Source of the DNA: an uncultured Flavobacterium sp. | GTDB taxonomy: Bacteria; Bacteroidota; Bacteroidia; Flavobacteriales; Flavobacteriaceae | NCBI GenBank assembly: GCA_943912855.1 | Contig: CALTVC010000010.1 | Location: 62,001-126,000 of the forward strand | Direction of reading: 5' to 3' | Length of the DNA stretch: 64,000 bases | Shown: positions 58,818 through 64,000 of the stretch, in pieces | How positions within the stretch are numbered: the first letter of the stretch is position 1 | How the letters are laid out: the number at the start of each line of letters is the position of its first letter | The notes under the pieces: generated by a model | The model's database searches: none | Told to the model about the DNA's origin: nothing | What the model saw: only the letters and a program-made list of their open reading frames with translations | Position numbers and translations under genes: made by a program

Positions 58818-59393
58818 TTATTTAGTTACAAAATCTTTAACCAGCGTATATGCCTCGTTAAGTGCAGTTTGTAGGTCGTAGTTTTTAATAATGGTATCAA
58901 ACTGTGGTGCGGTAGCAAGCTCTACAGATGCCTTGGCTATACGCATGTTTATTTTGTCTTCGCTCTCGGTACTGCGGTTTTTAAGACGGATTTTAAGCTC
59001 GTCTACGCTTGGTGGTTTTACAAATACAGCCAGTGTTTGCTCCGGGAATTTTCGTTTAAGGCGAAGTCCGCCCGCTACGTCTATATCAAAAATTACGTTT
59101 TTACCCTGAGCCCATATACGCTCTATTTCAGAGTTTAGCGTACCGTAAAAGTTATCACGATATACTTCTTCCCATTCGGCAAAGTCTTCGTTTTTAATGT
59201 GTTTCTTAAAATCTTCAAGCGAAATAAAATGGTAATGTTCGCCGTGGATTTCTCCCTCGCGTGCTTCGCGTGTGGCAGCCGAAACCGAAAACGCCAGGTT
59301 AAGTTCCGGGTGTTTTAGCAAATGCCTTACTATAGTGGTTTTTCCCGACCCTGATGGTGCCGAGAATACAATTAGTTTTCCTCCAGTATTCAT
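58818..59393 (-). CDS. gmk: Guanylate kinase
   Basis: A 191-residue kinase started at the ATG at 59393; a TTG-started extension to 59417 is not needed. The P-loop is SAPSGSGKTTIVRHLL (about residues 9-24), and VFDIDVAGGLRLKRKFP and RSTESEDKINMRI are typical GMP-kinase segments. It converts GMP to GDP for nucleotide and (p)ppGpp pools. The gap to yicC contains a long hairpin. Confidence 0.95.
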   Translation of the reverse strand: MNTGGKLIVFSAPSGSGKTTIVRHLLKHPELNLAFSVSAATREAREGEIHGEHYHFISLEDFKKHIKNEDFAEWEEVYRDNFYGTLNSEIERIWAQGKNVIFDIDVAGGLRLKRKFPEQTLAVFVKPPSVDELKIRLKNRSTESEDKINMRIAKASVELATAPQFDTIIKNYDLQTALNEAYTLVKDFVTK

Positions 59394-59428
59394 GTGTGTT
59401 GTTTGTGTGTTGTTCAATTAGGTTGTTT

Positions 59429-59490
59429 GTTTTTGGTTGTTAGTTGTTGGCACTCTTAGGCGTAAACCCCAACAACTAACAACCAAAAAC
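59429..59490. repeat. Long perfect hairpin between yicC and gmk
   Basis: 22-bp perfect inverted arms (59429-59450 and 59469-59490, core TTGGTTGTTAGTTGTTGG) around an 18-base loop; similarity extends about eight bases further out with two mismatches. In the operon transcript it would form a very stable stem between the two genes. Confidence 0.85.
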
Positions 59491-59501
59491 CAACAACTAT
59501 A

Positions 59502-60362
59502 CTAAAGTACGTTAAGTACTTGTTCTTTTATTTTTTCAAGTTCATCCTTCATTTGTACCACCAGTTTTTGCATCTGCGCGTGGTTACTCTTGCTACCCAT
59601 GGTGTTTATCTCCCTACCCATTTCCTGACCTATAAAGCCCAGCTTACGACCGTTAGCCTCTGTGCCGGCAAGGGTTTCAAGGAAATAGTTCAGGTGGTTT
59701 TCCAGTCGGACTTTCTCCTCAGTAATGTCCAGTTTTTCAAGATAGAAAATAAGCTCCTGTTCAAAACGGTTTTCATCTACGTTAACCTCAAGGTCGGCAA
59801 TGCTGTTACGCAGGCGCTCCTTAACGTTGGCTATACGCTCTTCGTCATAGGCAAGGGTTTCATTCATAAGTCTTAGTATGTTACCAATGCGAACAATGAA
59901 CTCTTTTTCCAGCGCTACACCTTCTGCCGTGCGAAAGCTCAGTATGTTTACCAGTGCTTCGTCTACCAGGGTTTCAATCTGCGCCCATTCGTTTTCGTCT
60001 ATCTCGTCGCGTTCTGTTTTCAGGGCATCGGGCATGCGTACTGCCATTTTCATAAGCTCAGTGGCATCGGCATCGGATATCACATCCTTCATTTGGGCAA
60101 TGTAGCTTTTTACGATAGGCACATTGATTTTAGAAGTGGTTTCCTCTCCGGTAATCTCTACAAAAAGCGAAAAATCTACCTTGCCGCGTTCCAGTTTCTG
60201 GGCTATGCGGTTGCGCAGTCCGAGTTCCATTTCGCGTAGTGCCGATGGCATACGTACGTTCAGGTCAAGTCCTTTGCTGTTTAGCGATTTAATCTCTATG
60301 GTGATTTTTTTTGTGGGCAGCTGTAGCGATGCTTTGCCGAAGCCCGTCATTGACTGTATCAT
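59502..60362 (-). CDS. yicC: YicC-family endoribonuclease
   Basis: A 286-residue member of the YicC/YloC family. It has the N-terminal IQSMTGFGKASL motif, the region IEIKSLNSKGLDLNVRMPSALREME, and the C-terminal (GQEMGREINTMGSKSN...) block that carries conserved Glu and His-type positions of the family. YicC is an RNase that was reported to act on the small RNA RyhB and others. It begins a run to gmk, an acetyltransferase and nadD. Confidence 0.92.
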   Translation of the reverse strand: MIQSMTGFGKASLQLPTKKITIEIKSLNSKGLDLNVRMPSALREMELGLRNRIAQKLERGKVDFSLFVEITGEETTSKINVPIVKSYIAQMKDVISDADATELMKMAVRMPDALKTERDEIDENEWAQIETLVDEALVNILSFRTAEGVALEKEFIVRIGNILRLMNETLAYDEERIANVKERLRNSIADLEVNVDENRFEQELIFYLEKLDITEEKVRLENHLNYFLETLAGTEANGRKLGFIGQEMGREINTMGSKSNHAQMQKLVVQMKDELEKIKEQVLNVL

Positions 60363-60380
60363 GCAACGAATTTAGATGGG

Positions 60381-60388
60381 CAAATGTA
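60381..60388 (-). promoter_or_regulatory. yicC promoter -7 element
   Basis: Minus-strand TACATTTG, a perfect TAnnTTTG match 18 bp before the yicC ATG. Confidence 0.6.
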
Positions 60389-60397
60389 CTAAAAGTT

Positions 60398-60513
60398 ATG
60401 GAACGCAAATAACGCTGATGCTTCGCAAACACGGATTTACGTAATTTTTTACTGATTTTGTTACAAAATCATCCGTTTTGGCAGGGCAGGGGCAGCAATT
60501 ATATGCGTTCCAT
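60398..60513. repeat. Inverted-repeat element between ArsC-like and yicC genes
   Basis: 14-bp arms ATGGAACGCAAATA (60398-60411) and TATATGCGTTCCAT (60500-60513; one mismatch), ~88 bp apart, with further short repeats inside. It resembles flavobacterial intergenic elements. Confidence 0.65.
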
Positions 60514-60538
60514 TAAATAATATAAATCGAAATATATA

Positions 60539-60889
60539 TTATTTCAGGTATTCTATGGATTCCTGAACCGTATTGGCTTTATTGCCAATGAAAATACGGT
60601 TGCCAGATACAATTACGGGACGTTTCAGGAAGGTGTAATGCTCTAAAATTAAAGCTTTGTAGTCTGCTTCAGTTAGCGTTTGGTCTTTCAGGCCACGTTC
60701 TTTGTACAAGGTGGCATTACGACTAAAAAGTGCTTCGTAGCTCCCGGCCATTTTGTACAACTCTTCAAGCTGCGCTTCGGTAAGTGGATTCGGTTTTATA
60801 TCCTGAAGTTCAAACCTGTCCAGATTAGGCAGCTGCTTTAATATTTTAATGCAGGTAGAGCAGGTTTTAAGGTAGTATATTTTGTTCAT
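60539..60889 (-). CDS. ArsC/Spx-family thioredoxin-like protein
   Basis: A 116-residue protein of the arsenate reductase/Spx group. The start IYYLKTCSTCIKILK has the CxxC pair (Cys10 and Cys13), followed by the ArsC-like helix pattern (LTEAQLEELYKMAGSYEALFSR) and the KRPVIVSGNRIFIGN ending. Spx-like members regulate transcription under thiol stress, ArsC reduces arsenate; no arsenic genes are near, so the Spx/YffB type is more likely. Confidence 0.85.
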   Translation of the reverse strand: MNKIYYLKTCSTCIKILKQLPNLDRFELQDIKPNPLTEAQLEELYKMAGSYEALFSRNATLYKERGLKDQTLTEADYKALILEHYTFLKRPVIVSGNRIFIGNKANTVQESIEYLK

Positions 60890-60997
60890 GTAATTTTTTG
60901 TTTCAGGTTTAAAGTTTCAGGTTATTGGCTGTTCTGCACGTTTTAATTTAATATCAACGCATAGTTCTCAACTTATGCCTTATCTCTTTCGCCTTTT

Positions 60998-61408
60998 TTA
61001 CTTCGCTATAATACCATCCTTAAATATAACCGGAATTTCCTGGGTAGCATTGGCTTTATCTACCGTGCCTGCTTCAAATGTAAAGGTTTTGTCGTATAGT
61101 GTAGTGCCTATAAAGTACGTAAGCATAAAGGTATTAGCCAGCTGAAGTACGCTTTCCTCTATCATTTCTATTTTTACGGCGGTGTTAGGCAGTACTTCCA
61201 TAAAGCCGTGACGCAGGCTACTGGTTTTGCGCTCTTCGCCATTTATAAGGCCATGGGCACTACTAACCACGATTGCGGTATCAAGTGTATGGGTACTGTC
61301 GTTTACCAGGTAGGCATACCAGGTGTTTTCCATAAAATCGTCGTTCCACTCTTGTAATGCAACTACGTATATGTCTTCAACTTTTGGTATAATAATATCT
61401 TTCTTCAT
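60998..61408 (-). CDS. Conserved hypothetical protein
   Basis: A 136-residue soluble protein (start MKKDIIIPKVEDIYVVALQE). It is beta-rich with motifs such as WNDDFMENTWYAYLVNDSTH and LPNTAVKIEMIEESVLQLANTFMLTYFIG. I know similar proteins in flavobacteria from memory, some of which are misnamed as tRNA-synthetase subunits; it has no such features. Function unknown. It has a clear -7 element about 30 bp upstream. Confidence 0.7.
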   Translation of the reverse strand: MKKDIIIPKVEDIYVVALQEWNDDFMENTWYAYLVNDSTHTLDTAIVVSSAHGLINGEERKTSSLRHGFMEVLPNTAVKIEMIEESVLQLANTFMLTYFIGTTLYDKTFTFEAGTVDKANATQEIPVIFKDGIIAK

Positions 61409-61437
61409 GCTAGTTAAGGTTAATAATCCTCAGGTTG

Positions 61438-61445
61438 CAAAGGTA
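61438..61445 (-). promoter_or_regulatory. Promoter -7 element of the 136-aa gene
   Basis: Minus-strand TACCTTTG, a perfect TAnnTTTG match 29 bp before the ATG. Confidence 0.6.
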
Positions 61446-61486
61446 GTCATAATTGTGAATTTGTATGTGGACCCATATCCAAATAT

Positions 61487-61514
61487 AAAAACCACAGGAC
61501 TACCTGTGGTTTTT
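61487..61514 (-). terminator. Terminator after the serine-hydrolase gene
   Basis: Perfect 12-base stem AAAAACCACAGG / CCTGTGGTTTTT with loop ACTA, 21 bp after the stop. The same stem occurs at 63013-63038. Confidence 0.92.
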
Positions 61515-61535
61515 ACATAATTGAGCTTTATTGTA

Positions 61536-62924
61536 CTACTGTATTTTAATAGCTGTTATTTCTCTATCGCCCTGTTTTATGGTTACCCGGGCTATTTTGT
61601 CTTTTTCGTCTTTACCAAAAATCAGAGATGCCTTTACCTCTTTTAAGAAAAAATTAGTTTCATTCTCTGCAAAAACTTCCAGCTTAGGTTGGCCGGTAAT
61701 TTGTGTATACAGCTTACCATCTGCAATGCTCATTTCCATGCTGGCACCAGGTCCTAACAAATATGTTCCCAGAAGTGGTTTAAGTTGTTCGGCGGTAAGT
61801 GTTACTTCCTTTTTTACAGCTTTTTCCAATGGTTTTCCATAGAGCAACCTGCGTACAGAAGGTAAAAACTCTAAAGTTCCTTCTTCATCATTTTGTAGTA
61901 TAATAATGGTTTTATCGCTATCCATATCACGTTCTATATACGTTACATAACCAAACCATCCGCCGGTATGTACCGCCATTTTTCCGTAGTCAGCCTTACT
62001 GTCTGCAATCCATCCAAAACCGTATTTTGTTTTTTCATTGTTTGGTAAAACAGGTGGAGTAAAAATAAGTTCCAGTGATTTTTTAGACACCAGTTTATCT
62101 GTATACAAAGCCCTGTCCCATGTTAAAAGATCGGGTGCAGAAGCATTTACGGTACCGTCACCTACAATGCCGTCCAGCCACCATACAAGATGATATTCTG
62201 CTACATCATCGGGCAATTGTTTTTTGTGCGTACTATCATGTACATAACCATAGGCATAATCGTCTGTCTTTTTTGGCGAAAGCCTGCGATTATATACAAA
62301 GGTATTGTTCATTTTCAAGGGTTTGAAAATGTTTTGCTCCAAAAAATCGGCGTATGTCTTACCCGATGCCTTTTCTATTACCGATGCTAATAATGCATAA
62401 CCCGTATTACTGTATTCAAATTTGCTTCCCGATGCAAAAACAGCCCCGGGTTTTTCTTTGGCAAACAGCGCTATCATGTCTTTGTTTGTCCAGATTTTAG
62501 TAGTATCTCCCTTTTGTTTTATCAGTTCCATATAATCAGGAAGACCACCTGTATGGTTTAAAAGGTGTCTTATGGTAACGTCTTTATAAAAAGAGAGTTC
62601 CGGAAGGTATTTTTCCAGTTTATCATCGTATTGCAGCTTGCCTTTTTCCTGGAGCAATACTATACCCATGGCTGTAAATTGTTTAGATACCGATGCCAAT
62701 TCAAATATGCTATTGGCATCTAAGGGAAGTTTTCTGGCTTCATCGCGCAAGCCAAAACTTTTTTGATATACTACGTTACCTTTTTCGGCCAATAGTACAT
62801 TTCCGTTAAACTTTTTTTCGGAGCTCAGGCTGGTAAATAGGCTATCTATTTGTTTGACTTTGGGCTGTTGGGCATTCATAAGCGCAGTAGTCAACGCCAT
62901 GCCTAATAGTAGAATTTTTTTCAT
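61536..62924 (-). CDS. Periplasmic serine hydrolase (beta-lactamase family)
   Basis: A 462-residue protein with a signal peptide (MKKILLLGMALTTALMNA). The active-site motifs are SVSKQFTAMG (SxxK, about residues 79-88), EYSNTGYALLA (YxN) and VHTGGWFGY (HxG), then a C-terminal beta domain. It belongs to the class C beta-lactamase/DD-peptidase group; peptidoglycan or an ester are possible substrates. It is a second such hydrolase in the window (see 41033-42238) but not close to it in sequence. Confidence 0.88.
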   Translation of the reverse strand: MKKILLLGMALTTALMNAQQPKVKQIDSLFTSLSSEKKFNGNVLLAEKGNVVYQKSFGLRDEARKLPLDANSIFELASVSKQFTAMGIVLLQEKGKLQYDDKLEKYLPELSFYKDVTIRHLLNHTGGLPDYMELIKQKGDTTKIWTNKDMIALFAKEKPGAVFASGSKFEYSNTGYALLASVIEKASGKTYADFLEQNIFKPLKMNNTFVYNRRLSPKKTDDYAYGYVHDSTHKKQLPDDVAEYHLVWWLDGIVGDGTVNASAPDLLTWDRALYTDKLVSKKSLELIFTPPVLPNNEKTKYGFGWIADSKADYGKMAVHTGGWFGYVTYIERDMDSDKTIIILQNDEEGTLEFLPSVRRLLYGKPLEKAVKKEVTLTAEQLKPLLGTYLLGPGASMEMSIADGKLYTQITGQPKLEVFAENETNFFLKEVKASLIFGKDEKDKIARVTIKQGDREITAIKIQ

Positions 62925-63012
62925 GAAATAATGATTGATGATGATATAAACTTACCAGACGAACTCCCGGCAATAATGTTACAATGTGGTTGAAGTTTTG
63001 TGTATTAAAGAA

Positions 63013-63038
63013 AAAACCACAGGGCAACCTGTGGTTTT
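63013..63038 (-). terminator. Terminator of the TPR-protein gene
   Basis: Eleven-base stem AAAACCACAGG / CCTGTGGTTTT with loop GCAA; the arms are identical to those of the terminator at 61487-61514. Confidence 0.88.
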
Positions 63039-63041
63039 CAT

Positions 63042-63596
63042 TTACTTAGAAGCCTTTTTTTTCTTCACCTTCTTTTCGGGCTTGGCTTCATTTTTCTTGC
63101 CGAGCTTTTTTGCAACGCTCTTTTTATCCTTAATACGTTTTATGTGTGTATCCATGTTATCCATAAAATGCGAGTTAAGGCAGTGCAATTTAGCCTTATT
63201 GTAGTACTCTATAGAGGTAGCATACATCTCAAACCGCTCGTAAAGCAGGCCTTGCAGATATAAAAGTTTGGCAGTATCTGCTCCCGGAACTTTGAGTCCC
63301 GCTTCAATAATACGATTAGCCTCTTCCAGCCTGCTACGGTTAATAAGCATTTCGGCATACTGGGCATATACCGCAATGTACTCCTTATCCAGGTACAGCG
63401 TCATGCGGTAATAATATTCAGCCTGCTTATAATCTGTGAGTTGCTCCTCATAAATCTGCCCCATTAAAAAGTGTGCCCCGGCGTGCTCATCGTCGGCAGC
63501 TATAACGTACTGAAGTTTTTCTATGCACTCTTCTACATTATAAGGATAGTTATCCTTCGCCTGTATGTACATAACTTCATAAGTAGAAAGTCCCAT
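63042..63596 (-). CDS. Tetratricopeptide-repeat protein with Lys-rich tail
   Basis: A 184-residue protein without a signal peptide. TPR helices are visible (AHFLMGQIYEEQLTDYKQAEYYYRM; AVYAQYAEMLINRSRLEEANRII; LLYLQGLLYERFEMYATSIEYYN), followed by a basic tail (about residues 150-184, KKSVAKKLGKKNEAKPEK...) that could bind nucleic acid. No partner is evident. It is the last gene in the window. Confidence 0.8.
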   Translation of the reverse strand: MGLSTYEVMYIQAKDNYPYNVEECIEKLQYVIAADDEHAGAHFLMGQIYEEQLTDYKQAEYYYRMTLYLDKEYIAVYAQYAEMLINRSRLEEANRIIEAGLKVPGADTAKLLYLQGLLYERFEMYATSIEYYNKAKLHCLNSHFMDNMDTHIKRIKDKKSVAKKLGKKNEAKPEKKVKKKKASK

Positions 63597-64000
63597 ATTG
63601 GTTATCTTTTAATCATTAATAAATTACCACAAAGCAGGCGGGCCATCGACACACACAAAGGTGGTGTGCGGTTGGTTTACGCATGTGTTGCAAGTTGCCT
63701 CCTTAAAATAGTAAGTGCCGTACACCCGCATTCTGCTGTGGTTTTGTTGGGGTTGGTGGTTGGTTTGCCCCTCTTTTTGCCTTCCTACTTAAGGAAGATT
63801 TGGTGTTCTCTTCAGCTTTCCAAAGGGAAGCCTTTGTGTTCTTTTACTACTTCAAAGCCTGATTTTCTATAAGCTTTGTTGAACTTTGTGATAAAACTTT
63901 GTGCTCGTTGTGGTAAAATTTCACGCAAAGCCGCAAGGATGTGTCCACACGGTAGTTCGAGGGAGGGAATGCTTACTCTTGCCCTATAAACTGCCTACTG
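63597..64000. other. Non-coding right edge of the window
   Basis: About 404 bases with no convincing gene; a plus-strand frame here has no coding character. Near 63883-63950 the sequence (ACTTTGTG...TTGTGGTAAAAT...CGCAAAG) resembles the right arm of the inverted-repeat element at 51866-52006. The rest is low-complexity G/T-rich stretches (e.g. 63742-63764). Confidence 0.5.

Noticed and set aside
63471..63872. Plus-strand 133-aa frame near the right end
   Set aside because: It overlaps the TPR gene on the other strand and the rest is repeat-like DNA; composition is not coding.
1..64000. CRISPR arrays, insertion sequences, rRNA genes
   Set aside because: No regularly spaced repeats, no transposase frames and no rRNA-like sequence were seen.

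Overview
The window looks like chromosomal DNA of a flavobacterium (Bacteroidota, Flavobacteriaceae, probably Flavobacterium or a close relative). Evidence: promoters with the Bacteroidota -7 element TAnnTTTG; almost no Shine-Dalgarno sequences; a C-terminal type IX secretion (T9SS) sorting domain; and family-typical genes (DUF4175, GH3-like enzyme, GH92 mannosidase, head-GIN protein, YpdA). Most genes are ordinary housekeeping genes; one stretch (about 23.2-26.0 kb) and a few single genes look accessory.

Layout. 1-9 kb, minus strand: start of a PIF1/RecD-like helicase (cut by the window edge), an OmpH/Skp-like lipoprotein, then a probable operon DUF4175 - ybeY - mnmG - lipoprotein - methyltransferase. 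Five parS-like centromere palindromes lie in and around mnmG, four of them within about 145 bp. 9-21 kb: gltX, an SPFH protein, an EF-hand protein, a stress-type membrane operon (YtxH, holin-X-like, small protein), glnS, folB, tRNA-Cys, a LysE-type exporter, a head-GIN protein, rnr and a DUF2007 protein. About 620 AT-rich non-coding bases with DnaA-box-like 9-mers follow, upstream of rpiB; together with the parS cluster this suggests that the replication origin may be near.

21.6-26 kb, accessory: two lipoproteins (one a tyrosine phosphatase), a ParE/antitoxin pair, an antitoxin remnant, unknown small proteins and an Abi-like HEPN protein between two ~38-bp direct repeats. 26-37 kb: tex, a T9SS cargo protein, tatA, a degenerate M23 (LytM-like) protein, SdpI-like and GH3-like proteins, a nucleoside-phosphorylase-like protein of unknown function, and a small surface-polysaccharide group (Wzz-like protein, rfbD, glycosyltransferase). 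37-48 kb: a TPR sensor kinase, NlpE, a DEDDy exonuclease, a serine hydrolase, a GH92 mannosidase with a compositionally foreign middle domain, a Gcr-family membrane protein and a second Abi protein.

48-64 kb: a probable small RNA with its own promoter and terminator; a MocR regulator divergent from a TonB-dependent receptor with a palindromic operator between them; CYTH and YpdA proteins; TerC; gpsA; a pair of paralogous membrane proteins; the yicC - gmk - acetyltransferase - nadD run; an ArsC/Spx-like protein; a serine hydrolase and a TPR protein. Several inverted-repeat elements typical of flavobacterial intergenic regions are scattered through the window. No CRISPR array, insertion sequence, rRNA or prophage was seen.
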